64,000 nucleotides of DNA from Cristatella mucedo (GCA_009760855.2 WPIO01000080.1:1083501-1147500), one strand, 5' to 3'; positions 40,118-50,509 are shown, numbered from the stretch's first letter. The notes: generated by a model from the letters alone, not told the origin. Program-made: numbers and translations.

Positions 40118-41640
40118 GCGGCAGCGGGACAACCCTGAGAGACTGCCGCCGAGTTAACGCCGCCGAGTTAACGCCGCCGCCGCCGCCGGCGCGAGCTCCT
40201 CTTCTGCTTGGACGCTCTGCGGCGCCTTCCTTCCGGTGCGCTGACCGTAGGTCCCCGAGCGGAAGTCGCGACGGGAAAGCGAAGCGAAACACCCGAGCGG
40301 AAGTCGCGTTATTTCGACCTAACGACGAAAACACGCGCCCATAAGGTGACTCAATCGAAGCCGAGAGGCCCAGATATCCTGTCCGCTCGTGGCCGCCGCC
40401 GCCGCTGCCGCTCGTATTCCTCCGCCGCGTTCGCCTCTGTCCGACCGATGCACCGTCGGCGCCACGGCGACCCGCGGGCACGCGCACCTGAGCCGTGCAT
40501 ACGTCAGGGGCCGCCGGGCAAGAGTGATCGGCCGAGCGAGAGCGGACCGTCACGAAGCGGCTCTCCTGGCTCTCTCATTGTCTCCGATTGTCCGGAAGAC
40601 GATTGTCCGGACGTGAAACTTTATGACGCGCGTCCTTTTGTTTCGTCACAATGCCTGACGGACGGACGGACTTGGCGCCGTGAGCGAGCTACAAATAGCT
40701 CTCCGTCTGCAGACGGCATCCACAAACACCCTGCAGTCTCAGCTCCCACGGCTGAGCGCAGCCATCCCTCACAGACCATACCAAAACACGCAACAACGCA
40801 ACGAAACACAGCACGAATGCAAAACTGCGTCAGAGGCAAGACCGCTGGGCGTGCGATTGCGATGTTAATGTGGCGATTGCGTTGTTGCGCGGCGCGTTGA
40901 CTCAGCGAGCTGGGACGCGCGCTGTTGGACTGACATTGGCGCGTTTTCGCCGTTACAGAGCGATTGTCGAAGCGCGGTCCCGGGAACGACGCCGAGCCTG
41001 GGAGCGGAAGGTACGGCGCCAGCTCTCGCGGCGGCGACGGCGGCGGCCATCTTGCGACGCGAAAGCCTCGCCCTCGAGTCGCGAAGCACGTCTGCTTCGC
41101 GCAGGAGGCTGGGCGCCAGCGGCTCCGACGGATGCGTAGCTTTCGCGCATCTACGACATCCGTCGCTTTCGCTTCGAGCAGCGTTCTGTAGCGTTCGCTC
41201 AAATACTGCGGGAGCTTGCAGAGCTAGCCGCGGAGGCACGGAGGCAGAGGTTTGGGGTTTATTGAGGAGCTTGGGGGGGCCCGCATTGAGAAGCCGCATC
41301 CTTGACTGTCGGACGTGTCGTCCTGCTTTCATTCGTACTTGCCCACCCGTCATTTGCCGCGGCCCTCTGCTCACGGACCCCACGCCACTGACCCTTACCC
41401 TGTGCTACTGAGCTCGGCGAGTCGAGCGGTTTTCAATTAGACTTTATATGCATGACATGCATATTCCATCTACTTCGGTTACATGATAATTGCAGCAGCG
41501 CGGCGGCAGATTTAGGAAATTGCATTGTGAAATTTAAAAAATTAAGAATAATTGGATTAGGAAAGTTAAAAAATTAAGAATATTCGCATTAGGAAATTTT
41601 AAAAAATTAATAGTAATAATTAATATGCCGCCGCAATCCT
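39606..41640. other. GC-rich stretch upstream of gene C, no supported exon
   Basis: It contains a GGC run (40056-40128) and overlapping Arg/Ala-rich frames up to 230 codons without domains. The unidentified first exon and promoter of gene C may lie here, but nothing marks them. Confidence 0.4.
41523..41625. repeat. AT-rich short tandem repeat
   Basis: Three diverged units of about 38 bp around AGGAAATTTTAAAAAATTAA in otherwise GC-rich DNA, just before gene C. Confidence 0.7.
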
Positions 41641-41941
41641 GAGCCGGATACGCTATGGAGACGCTGCTGCGTGCGGTCAAGGACGGGGTCAATGGGTCGT
41701 TCTTCTCTCAGTCTCTCGCTCTTCTCTCACAATCCTCTCACTTAGAGCGACTGCTTGTCCTGCCCACGGTATTCGATTGCGTGCGAACGTTTCGCGGCGC
41801 TCAGTGGCCCACGCTTCCGGCGACGCAACGACGGATGGCTGCTCACTGCGGCTGCAATCTCGGTGCCACACGGAGGAGTTCGGCGCCGCGCACGCTCATA
41901 GCCTGCTGTGGCGACGCCTCGTCTTTCCGTAAACGGTGCAG

Positions 41942-44900
41942 GTGCGAGTTCACGAAGAGACGGCGGCTCGTGGCCTTCTGCGTCGTGGCGTGCGTGGCGA
42001 TTGTCGGTGGAATGACGATATCTGCTCTCATTATCACCGACCTCATTGCCCATCCCCTGCCCACTAGTCTCGGGGAAGACTTCGGCGGAAGACTACAGTG
42101 GCCGACGATTCGACCAAGCTCGACCCTGGCGGCCTCTGCAGTGACGTCTAATGGTGCCTCTACGGCTAGCTCTGCTAGACCGGCTAGCTCTGCTGAACGT
42201 TCTGCCAGTGTCTCTACGGCTAGCTCTGCTGGACCGGCTAACGCTGATGGAACCTCTGCCAGTGTCTCTACGGCTAGCTCTGGTAGACCGGCTAGCTCTG
42301 AGAGTGTCTCCACGGCCAGCTCTGCTGGACTGCCTAGCTCTGAGATTGTCTCCACGGCCAGCTCTGCTCGACCGGCTGACGCTGATGGAACCTCTGCCAG
42401 TGTCTCTACGGCTAGCTCTTCTAGACCGGCTAAGGCTAGCTCTGCTCGACCGGATAGCTCTGGTGGAACCTCTACCAATGTCTCCACGGCTAGCTCTGCT
42501 GGACCGCCTAGCTCTGAGAGTGTCTCCACGGCTAGCTCTGCTGGACCGCCTAGCTCTGAGAGTGTCTCCACGGCTAGCTCCGCTGGAACGCCTAGCTCTG
42601 AGAGTGCCTCCACGGCTAGCTCTGCTGGACCAGCTGACACTGATGGAACCTATGCCAGTGTCTCCACGGCTAGCTTTGCTCAACCGGATAGCTCTGGTGG
42701 AACCTCTGCCAGTGTCTCTACGGCTAGCTCTGCTCGACCGGATCGCTCTGGTAAAACTTCTGCCTTTGTCTCTACGGCTAGCTCTGCTGGACTGGCTAGC
42801 TCTGCTGGACTGGCTAGCTCTGCTGGACTGGCTAGCTCTGCTGGACTGGCTAGCTCTGCTGGACCGGCTAGCTCTGCTGGACCGGCTAGCTCTGCTGGAA
42901 CCTCTGCCAGTGTCTTCACGGCTAGATCTGCTGGAACCTCTGCCAGTGTCTTCACGGCTAGATCTGCTGGAACCTCTGCCAGTGTCTTCACGGCTAGATC
43001 TGCTGGAACCTCTGCCAGTGTCTTCACGGCTAGCTCTGCTGGAACCTCTGCCAGTGTCTTCACGGCTAGCTCTGCTGGAACCTCTGCCAGTGTCTTCACG
43101 GCTAGCTCTGCTAGACCGGCTAGCTCTGCTGGAACCTCTGCCAGCGTCTTCACGGCTAGCTCTGCTGGACCGGCTAGCTCTGCTGGAACCTCTGCCAGCG
43201 TCTTCACGGCTAGATCTGCTGGAACCTCTGCCAGTGTCTTCACGGCTAGCTCTGCTGGAACCTCTGCCAGCGTCTTCACGGCTAGCTCTGCTGGACCGGC
43301 TAGCTCTGCTGGAACCTCTGCCAGCGTCTTCACGGCTAGCTCTGCTGGACCGGCTAGATCTGCTGGAACCTCTGCCAGCGTCTTCACGGCTAGCTCTGCT
43401 AGACCGGGTAGCTCTGCTGGAACCTCTGCCAGCGTCTCCATGGCTAGCTCTGCTGGACCGGCTAGCTCTGCTGGAACCTCTGCCAGCGTCTTCACGGCTA
43501 GCTCTGCTGGACCGGCTAGATCTGCTGGAACCTCTGCCAGCGTCTTCACGGCTAGCTCTGCTAGACCGGGTAGCTCTGGTGGAACCTCTGCCAGCGTCTT
43601 CACGGCTAGCTCTGCTAGACCGGGTAGCTCTGGTGGAACCTCTGCCAGCGTCTTCACGGCTAGCTCTGCTAGACCGGGTAGCTCTGGTGGAACCTCTGCC
43701 AGCGTCTTCACGGCTAGCTCTGCTAGACCGGGTAGCTCTGGTGGAACCTCTGCCAGCGTCTTCACGGCTAGCTCTGCTAGACCGGGTAGCTCTGGTGGAA
43801 CCTCTGCCAGCGTCTTCACGGCTAGCTCGGCTGGACCGGGTAGCTCTGGTGGAACCTCTGCCAGCGTCTTCACGGCTAGCTCGGCTGGACCGGGTAGCTC
43901 TGGTGGAACCTCTGCCAGCGTCTTCACGGCTAGCTCTGCTGGACCGGCTAGCTCTGCTGGAACCTCTGCCAGCGTCTTCACGGCTAGCTCTGCTGGACCG
44001 GCTAGCTCTGCTGGAACCTCTGCCAGCGTCTTCACGGCTAGCTCTGCTGGACCGGGTAGCTCTGCTGGAACCTCTGCCAGCGTCTCCACGGCTAGCTCTG
44101 CTAGACCGGCTAGCTCTGCTGGAACCTCTGCCAGCGTCTTCACGGCTAGCTCTGCTAGACCGGGTAGCTCTGGTGGAACCTCTGCCAGCGTCTTCACGGC
44201 TAGCTCTGCTAGACCGGGTAGCTCTGGTGGAAAACCTGCCTGCCACGGCGTCTTCACGGCTAGCTCTGCTGGAACCGGGTAGCTCTGGTGGTCTTCACGG
44301 CTAGCTCTGCTTCACGGCGTCTTCACGGCTAGCTCTGCTAGACCGGCTAGCTCTGCTGGAACCTCTGCCAGCGTCTTCACGGCTAGCTCGGCTGGACCGG
44401 GTAGCTCTGGTGGAACCTCTGCCAGCGTCTTCACGGCTACCTTTGCCAGTGTCTTCACGGCTAGCTCTGCTGGAGCCTTTGCCAGTGTCTTCACGGCTAG
44501 CTCTGGTGGACCGGCTAGCTCTGCTGGAACCTTTGCCAGTGTCTTCACGGCTAGCTCTGGTAGACCGGCTAGCTCTGCTGGAACCTTTGCCAGTGTCTTC
44601 ACGGCTAGCTCTGGTAGACCGGCTAGCTCTGCTGGAACCTCTGCCAGTGTCTTCACGGCTAGCTCTGGGAGACGGTAGATCTGCTGGAACCTCTGCCAGC
44701 GTCTTCACGGCTAGCTCTGCTGGACCGGGTAGCTCTGCTGGAACCTCTGCCAGCGTCTTCACGGCTAGCTCGGCTGGACCGGGTAGCTCTGGTGGAACCT
44801 CTGCCAGCGTCTTCACGGCTAGCTCTGATAGAACGTCTGCCAGTGCCACTTCGGCAGGTGCTACTGTAAGCGGCACAAATACTAGGGCCGGAGGAACTAC

Positions 44901-44966
44901 GGTGCCAACTATTGACTCGCTCAACTGGACGAGTACATCAACTGCGAGGTGCACGAAACTGGCAGA
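41942..44966 (+). CDS. Gene C exon 1 visible: anchor plus mucin-like stalk
   Basis: CEFTKRRR is followed by an anchor of about 23 residues (LVAFCVV to SALII), then a stalk of some 900 residues, almost all Ser, Ala, Thr, Gly and Pro. It closes with DSLNWTSTSTARCTKLAE, the counterpart of human AADAKQCSKIGR. The acceptor (cggtgcag) gives the same phase-2 start as B and D. An ATG-opened frame continues upstream to 41655, so unspliced initiation there is the alternative. In-frame TAGs occur at 44280-44282 and 44676-44678; the frame before and the frame after differ by one. Confidence 0.8.
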
Positions 44967-47900
44967 GTAAGTATGAATTTCTGCTGGCTAAATTGGTTGT
45001 GAAGCCAGCTCATTAGTGTATGGGCTTGGGTGCAAACTTGTACTTGGTAGCTCTTGCTGTGTCGTGTGAAACGTGGCAAAGCCAACAGCTAACAGCATCG
45101 TTGCTCACATCCGGGGATCGTGAGTGCTGCTTTGACAGCGCCATATCGGAGCTGTGGCCTCTGCGCTTCAGGGACATCATGGATGAAGGTGGCTCGGCAG
45201 TGGACGCAGCCATTGCGGTTCACATCTGTGCCGGCCTGGACGAGCCGCAGAGGGCGGGCATCGGCGGAGGATTAGCCATGACCATCTACAATGAGTAAGT
45301 CGCTTTTTATCATAAGCTCGTCGCCTGCGTCCATTCGACCAACTCCAGCAAATTGATGGCTGCCATGTTTCCGTGTGCGCTTCCGCATGCATTTGCGCAT
45401 GAGCAGGCCCATGGGCTTGTGCCTGCGGCTTTTCCAATCGTGCTCTTGCATGCCCGACGCGCGCCTGCGAAGGGCCCAAACAATGCATCGGACCTCGCCA
45501 TTGTATCTATTCTGTTGCGTATCACTTTGCAGCAAATGTAAAGCGCCTAGAAAGAAATTAAGTTCTCTGAGGGCGCTTTATCAAGTGCAATATTATTATT
45601 ATTATTATTATTGTACCTCGTAGGATGTCGTTTAAAAATTAAACGAACGACACGTGTGAACGGCTCCCCAAAACAGAACAAGATGTTTTTCTGGTCGTTT
45701 ATATTGATAAATCGCCCCCAGACGCAACGCCCTGTACGCATCCAGTGCAAAAGGATCGCGGACCTAATGAATACTGGATTTGCATTTAGTGGGTCCCTGC
45801 GATTCGTCCTTTACGTGCTTGTTGGTGCTGACACCGCACAAGCTAACCCTGTGCATTTGACCGCTAACCATGTTATTCGTTCCATACTCTGTGCACCCCT
45901 AATAACCTTTGAACTCTCGCTTGCATTTTGCATCACTTAACTCTTCGATCGCTTGTGGAGACTTGGACTGGAAGTAGGCCTCTAAAAATGTCGGAGCAGT
46001 AGAGCGTGGTGGCGTGGTGCACGACGCGACATGAGCTAAATGTCACGTAGCCCGTGCCCAACTTGTCATCGTAGGACTAGCAAGGAGAGTGCCGCGTTCA
46101 TGGCCCGAGAAGCTAGCCCGCTGGCGATCAATCAAACCGACGACCGCTATGAGAATATTCCCGGCTACGCTCTGGAGGGTGAGGACGCAGCGCTGGCTGC
46201 GTGCCGCTGTGACATGCCGCTGCAACAGAGTTTGCAGCCGCAAGCCGCTGCTCGCGTCGCCCAATCCCCCTGAACTTGTGCAAGCCGACGCCTCCTGTAG
46301 TGGCCGAGGCGAGCGGGGAATGCACGGATGCGTGGGGCGCGCTTCAGGCGGGCCCGCCATGGCCGTGCCTGGCGAGGTGGCCGGCTACTGGGCGGCGTGG
46401 AAAAAGTTTGGTCGCATTCCGTGGCGACGCCTTTTCAACCGCACGATCGCCTGGTGCGACGAAGGTCTCGTCGTCGACCAGGCGCTGGCCGACCACTTGG
46501 CGGAGCAGCGCGAGGCGCTGATGAGGAGCGCCACTTTCAGGTGAGCCTCGCTCTGCATTCCCACTTCGCTCAAAGTGGGACTCGCTGTAGCGGCCATCGG
46601 TCGCCATTTGACGGTTGCTTGGCAGCCGATTGTGAGGCCGCCGCACAGCTCGGTTCTCGAGTGGCTTCATGTCTGTGTCGTCGTTTCAGCGAGGAATTCC
46701 TGCTGAACGGGACAGCGCCCTCTGTCGGCACGAAGCTGCCCACGCGGCGCTTCTGCGGAACGCTGAGAAGGATCGCCGACGATCCAGATGGCTTCTACAC
46801 GGGCAGCTTGGCGGCCGACATTCTAAGCGACGCTACCGACGAAGGTAAGGGCGTTGTCGAGAATTTGCCTCGGCTAGACAACAGCGCGCGAGACGCCGCC
46901 GAGACGGAACGCCGAGCGAATGTTGCCGCCGCCGCTGCAGGAGCTCCGTGGGCGCTGGCCGACCTGCAGAAGTACCAAGCCAGATCGGACAACGCCCTGC
47001 GTTTCAACTACACGAAATCGAAGAAAGCGCTGCTGGTGCCTTTCCTGCCGACGCCTGGCGTTCTGCTCGGAATGCATTTAAGTACATTTTTGGGTACGCC
47101 TTGAGTGGCCGGCCAAAATGGCGGAAGCGGATCCGCAGCCGCCGTTGCCGCCATTGCTGCCTTGACGATCTCGGCGGCGGCGGCGGCCTGGGGCTGAAGT
47201 CCTCCTGAATCTCTGTCTCTCTTCCTGCCTAGAATCTGACCTTTTTCCTGATCCAGACCTGACTCTTTCCTGAACTAGACACTGCCTTCGCTGGGCGCAA
47301 GTCATCCCGCGATGCATGCGAGGTTCTGCTGCTGCAGCAAAAACTACTGCGATTAAGCTGCCGAGCTCGTTTCAGAATATGGCTTCAATCCAGAAAACCT
47401 GTCGCTGGCGGAGAGCGACGTGAATGATACGTCGTTAACGATGCATCGGTACATAGAGTCTCTCAGGTTCGCCTCGGTGCGGAAGGTCCGTTACGGCGAT
47501 CCTCGAGTCCACAAAGAGTCCGGTCAAGTGAGCGAAACCCTCTGCCGCGGCAGCCGCCCGACGCCGCGCAAGCCCGGCTACAGCCGAACGCTTCGGTGGC
47601 GGCCTCGGCGGCAGCGAACGTGCTTCGAGAATCTGCCGCAGTTCAGCGGAGGCGAATGCCTTCGCGACTTCGCGAACCTTGGCTGCGTGCGTCTGCCGCT
47701 GCCGCTTTCCTCTTGCTGGACTACGACTCGTCTCTGACGCCGAAATAGCTTATACTTCTCAAAGCGTTTATTCACCAGTAACACTTCGCACTCCCAGCGA
47801 GAGAGTACTTCCTCACTGCTCCTCTCCCCCTGGTCGACTCCCGTGATTCATCGACCACAACTGTGCACCGGCCGACCCTGATGGTAAATCCACCATCTGG

Positions 47901-49744
47901 CCACCGGCTGTTCCATGCCACATCAAAGGCAACCCACAGCAATGCACTGGCCGACCCTGATGGTGGATTCACCATCAGGGTCGGCCAGTGCACAGTTGCG
48001 GTCATCCACTCCTCCGGTCCACCATCTTCCCACCAGCAGGTTACCGGCCTGTGTATATACCGCATCACAGGCGGACCGCAGCTGTACACTGTACCCAGAT
48101 GGTGAATCCACCATCTGGCCACCAGTGGGTTACCGGCCTGTGTTCATGCCACATCACATGCTCATCAGAGGAGCCGGCAACTACACGCCCCCTTCCCGAA
48201 CCACATCGGGCTCGCACGACGCTCCGCGATGGCGGAGTGGATGGGCGCAGCGAGTCGCATTTTTTTGCAGAATGCCCTGATTGGTGCAGCGAGTCATATT
48301 TTTTGCAGAATATCTATAACCACGTGCTATCGAAGCTGGCTCTGTGGAACCGCATCACGGGGAGAGAGATAAAGCCTGGTGCGAGGGTGCAATATGCGTA
48401 CATGTTGAACCCGATCAGGTCGGACCGGCATCCCATCGCCGACGCCGGCGAGTTGGGCGGAGTGCACACGTGCGTCGTGGACAAGACCGGCCTCGCCGTC
48501 TCCATGTCGAGTAGCGTCGGCTTGCGGTGAGGCTTGCGGTGCAGCGCGATGGATACCGGGCGAGGGTGACTCAGTGCCGGGCGACGACTCGCGCTGGGGT
48601 GACAAATATAAGATATATATATACATATGTATATATTAGTATAAGTATAAGAACCCGTTGAGCGGCGAGGCGCTAAGCCGCTCTGCGACCGCTCGCGTGC
48701 TGCCGCGTGCAGTCCATCGGTGGCAGCAACGCTTCCGCTCTCGTTCTCTCGCACTCTTTCGCACACTGATCTCGTCTGCCTTCAGCTTCGGCAGCAAGAG
48801 GATGGGCAAACGAACCGGAATAATATTCAACAGTGCGATGGCGGACTTTTGGAAAAGACGAAGCCATGCTACGATTACGGGGGAAAGAGTGAACTGGATT
48901 GGACCAGGATCCCAGCCTATATCAACCCTCACGCCGTCCATTTTACTCGACGGAAAAGGTAACATCGAGATGGCGATTGGAGGAGCAGGAGGAACACCCG
49001 GCTGGTTTGCAGTGGCTCAGGTGCGTGACGAACCGGCGGCGGCCACTGCGGCTGCCGCAATGGCCACACAGCGAGATACGGGGGGCGTGTCTTTCGCTAT
49101 CGCCTAGCTTTCCCTGGCTGGAGCGTCGCCTGTAGCGATTCCGGCCGTTCGCAGGTCATGCACAACGTTATATCTTTCGGGATGAATTTAAGCGAGGCCT
49201 TAAGTCGCCCCAGGTTCAACCCGTACGTCTTTCCGCACTACTTGGAGTACGAGGCGTCGCTCGGACAGGTGAACACCGAAGCAGCGCTGCCGCTGCGCCG
49301 AACGAGGGAAGGCCTCTTTGAGCGTGTTACCCGGCATGCAGGCACGCAGCATCCGGAGCACCGCGACGTCACTGGCGATGAGGCGGCCGTAGCCGCCGAC
49401 GCAGTCGTCGGCGTAATTTGGGCGTGGCTACGATCGCCGAATCGATCGCTCGTTTGGCCTCCTTTGTTTCTAGGGCACGCAGCGGCGCGCGCAGCGGAGG
49501 CGGCGGCTCTGTCAAATGGCGAGAGCTCTCGTTGCAGGAGTACGTGAACGCGCTCCGTTGGCGTGGGCAATCGGTTCGAGCCGTGGGCTCGACGAAGGTG
49601 GGCTATGCGGCCGGCATGGTGAGGCGCAAGAACGGCGGCTGGGACAGCGCCTCGGACGCACGACCCAGATCGGCGAGTGCATCGTCGAGGCAGGACTCGA
49701 CCGTTGAGCCAGCCCTCGGATCAACGTATCCATACTATTACTGA
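41942..49744 (+). CDS. Gene C: mucin-stalked GGT-like pseudoenzyme candidate
   Basis: Exons: 41942-44966 (anchor and stalk), 45172-45294, 46075-46178, 46348-46540, 46690-46844, 46941-47093, 47376-47527, 48309-48526, 48786-49020, 49155-49268 and 49538-49744. Junction phases equal those of gene B, and the catalytic part stays open for 550 residues to a TGA. Seen against human GGT1: Arg107 kept (MAREASP), but the Thr381 nucleophile is Gly (LGGVHT), Asn401 is Gly (SSVGLR), Glu420 is Ala (FNSAMADF), and Ser451-Ser452-Met-Cys is Ser-Thr-Leu-Thr (PISTLTP). The family autocleaves at that Thr, so this product should be neither processed nor active as a transpeptidase. An intact frame with canonical splice sites argues against simple decay. 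The stalk exon contains two frame problems as sequenced. Inferred: a cell-surface glycoprotein with a GGT fold and a non-enzymatic role. Confidence 0.85.
42150..44860 (+). repeat. 54-bp coding minisatellite, 18-residue Ser/Thr/Ala unit
   Basis: The consensus unit translates as GTSASVFTASSAGPASSA. Early units (42150-42770) vary (VSTASS, ESVSTASSAG); later ones (from 42890) are nearly identical, apart from a GPGSSGG form at 43560-43910 and shorter half-units. Unit size divisible by three and absence of stops keep several frames open on both strands, so antisense proteins of 500-700 residues here are by-products. Confidence 0.95.
45172..45294 (+). CDS. Gene C exon 2: GGSAVDAA motif
   Basis: [20 protein letters not shown], then GLDEPQRAGIGGGLAMTIYN. 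It is 123 bp, phase 2 to phase 2, as in gene B. Cys74 is kept. Confidence 0.92.
45513..45612 (+). mobile_element. L2-A tail fragment
   Basis: CACTTTGCAGCAAATGTAAA, then hairpin arms and ATT repeats, nearly identical to other L2-A tails, so a young insertion in gene C intron 2. Confidence 0.88.
45780..45890 (+). mobile_element. L2-A 3' fragment without tail
   Basis: GCATTTAGTGGGTCCCTGCG, ATTCGTCCTTTACGTGCTTG and TGACCGCTAACCATGTTATT match L2-A 3' sequence. It follows the 45513 tail, so it is a separate insertion. Confidence 0.75.
46075..46178 (+). CDS. Gene C exon 3: AREASP (Arg107) exon
   Basis: TSKESAAFMAREASPLAINQ to YALEG; MAREASP matches human NAREVAP, keeping Arg107. Phase 2 in, phase 1 out. 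Confidence 0.9.
46348..46540 (+). CDS. Gene C exon 4: VPGEVAGY exon
   Basis: GPAMAVPGEVAGYWAAWKKF, then GRIPWRRLFNRTIAWCDEGL. It is 193 bp, with phases as in gene B exon 4. Confidence 0.92.
46690..46844 (+). CDS. Gene C exon 5: FYTGSLA exon
   Basis: EEFLLNGTAPSVGTKLPTRR, then LRRIADDPDGFYTGSLAADI. Acceptor tttcag, donor GTAAGG, phase 1 out. Confidence 0.9.
46941..47093 (+). CDS. Gene C exon 6: LADLQKY exon
   Basis: GAPWALADLQKYQARSDNAL to LGMHLSTFLG, matching gene B exon 6 (TIDDLNNY region). It is 153 bp, phase 1 to phase 1. Confidence 0.9.
47376..47527 (+). CDS. Gene C exon 7
   Basis: EYGFNPENLSLAESDVNDTS, then MHRYIESLRFASVRKVRYGD. It matches human [20 protein letters not shown]. Phase 0 out at GTGAGC. 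Confidence 0.9.
47850..48165 (+). repeat. Low-copy intronic repeat with internal inverted repeats
   Basis: Variants of ACCATCTGG, GGCCGACCCTGATGGT and TTACCGGCCTGTGT recur in both orientations. A partial reverse copy lies at 11207-11345 in gene B. No open frame or transposase is seen, so a fold-back or non-autonomous element is possible. Confidence 0.7.
47943..47992. repeat. Perfect palindrome, 23-bp arms, 4-base spacer
   Basis: The left arm 47943-47965 (TGCACTGGCCGACCCTG and on) is exactly reverse-complemented by 47970-47992 around GATT. Confidence 0.9.
48309..48526 (+). CDS. Gene C exon 8: Thr-nucleophile exon with Gly substitution
   Basis: NIYNHVLSKLALWNRITGRE to GELGGVHTCVVDKTGLAVSM and SSSVGLR. 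Aligned to gene B (SGTLHTSVVDG) the nucleophile codon is GGA (48459-48461), Gly instead of Thr; the TSTIN Asn is Gly. The acceptor context is partly duplicated at 48245-48320 (two TTTTTTGCAGAAT copies). Confidence 0.9.
48786..49020 (+). CDS. Gene C exon 9: altered NNEMDDF and PLSSMCP exon
   Basis: FGSKRMGKRTGIIFNSAMAD, then GSQPISTLTPSILLDGKG and IGGAGGTPGWF. Glu420 and one Ser are changed; Asp423 and the oxyanion glycines remain. Phase 2 in, phase 0 out. Confidence 0.92.
49155..49268 (+). CDS. Gene C exon 10
   Basis: VMHNVISFGMNLSEALSRPR, then FNPYVFPHYLEYEASLGQ. It is 114 bp, phase 0 to phase 0, as in A and B. The usual HNQLLPN motif is diverged. Confidence 0.9.
49538..49744 (+). CDS. Gene C terminal exon with extended tail
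   Basis: EYVNALRWRGQSVRAVGSTK to GGWDSASDARPRSASASS, ending ALGSTYPYYY with a TGA stop. The Ser-Asp-Ala-Arg is kept, but the family ending (KGGxPAGY) is replaced by a Ser-rich tail of about 25 residues. Confidence 0.88.
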   Translation, partial: EYVNALRWRGQSVRAVGSTKVGYAAGMVRRKNGGWDSASDARPRSASASSRQDSTVEPALGSTYPYYY

Positions 49745-49895
49745 TATCCATACCGATACAATTATGCAATATGTGCAATAATAGGCGTGACGGTGCCTAC
49801 GAGGGGGCCGCTGCGGCAGCTGTAGCCGCAGTCAGGGGAGCCGGCTCGCTGCTGCTGCCGAGAACCGGCTTACCTTCGCAGAATGTATGCAGCCT

Positions 49896-49901
49896 AATAA
49901 A
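49896..49901 (+). other. AATAAA polyadenylation signal candidate, gene C
   Basis: AATAAA 152 bp after the gene C stop, in CAGCCTAATAAACGAAAG. It is the only good candidate near a gene end in this window. Confidence 0.5.
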
Positions 49902-50109
49902 CGAAAGTGGCGAGTAAGAGACAAGTTTGTTTTCAATCTTTTGACTGCCGTTGACGGTTGATCTTGCGCTCCGCCCTGATGGCTGCGATGCCCACTCCTC
50001 GTTCACTGTCGATTGCGTGCGAACGATCATAGTATGAAGAAATGGCAAAACTTCCGGTTAAAAATGGCTACTCGACTGAAGAGTCCAGCGCAGCGATCAC
50101 CGTAGTAGA

Positions 50110-50250
50110 ACAGGCGTAGTAGAACAGGCTGAAACTGATGCAGCAGTTCAGCTAGGTACGAAGGAGCCAAGCCGTGGCGGGCCTTGTGGGTCAGCGTAAG
50201 AACTTTTCTCTGTATCCGTTGATCAACCGCCAGCCATCCTAGCTATTTTA
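50110..50250 (-). mobile_element. L2-B fragment
   Basis: CTGATGCAGCAGTTCAGCTA to CAACCGCCAGCCATCCTAGC is nearly identical to 53190-53300 of the reverse L2-B copy. It sits between a Y block and a Z block. Confidence 0.8.
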
Positions 50251-50509
50251 GCACGCGCCGAGAATCAACTCATCTCGGCCGGTGGAGTTCACAGAGGTCT
50301 CAGAGAGTTCAGAGTCTAATTTTGCAGGCCAATCGGCCGCGCTGCTTCACGCTGCTTCGCGGAACATTCTTTGAATTAAGCTGCTTGCGTGCATGCAAAT
50401 TCGTGTGCGAAGTTGGCTGATAATAGTATAAAGAAACGGCGAAACTTCCGGTTAAAAATGGCTACTCGACTGAAGAGTCCGGCGCAGCGATCACCGTAGT
50501 ATCGACGAC

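Noticed and set aside
36375-41411. Long GC-rich open frames (up to 230 codons) as genes
   Set aside because: They are Arg/Ala/Ser-rich, overlap on both strands and have no domains or splice partners, as expected from stop depletion in GC-rich DNA.
42093-44257. Antisense proteins of 500-717 residues opposite the gene C stalk
   Set aside because: They are by-products of a stop-free 54-bp unit. They join no exon or domain, whereas the + frame links the anchor to the GGT core.
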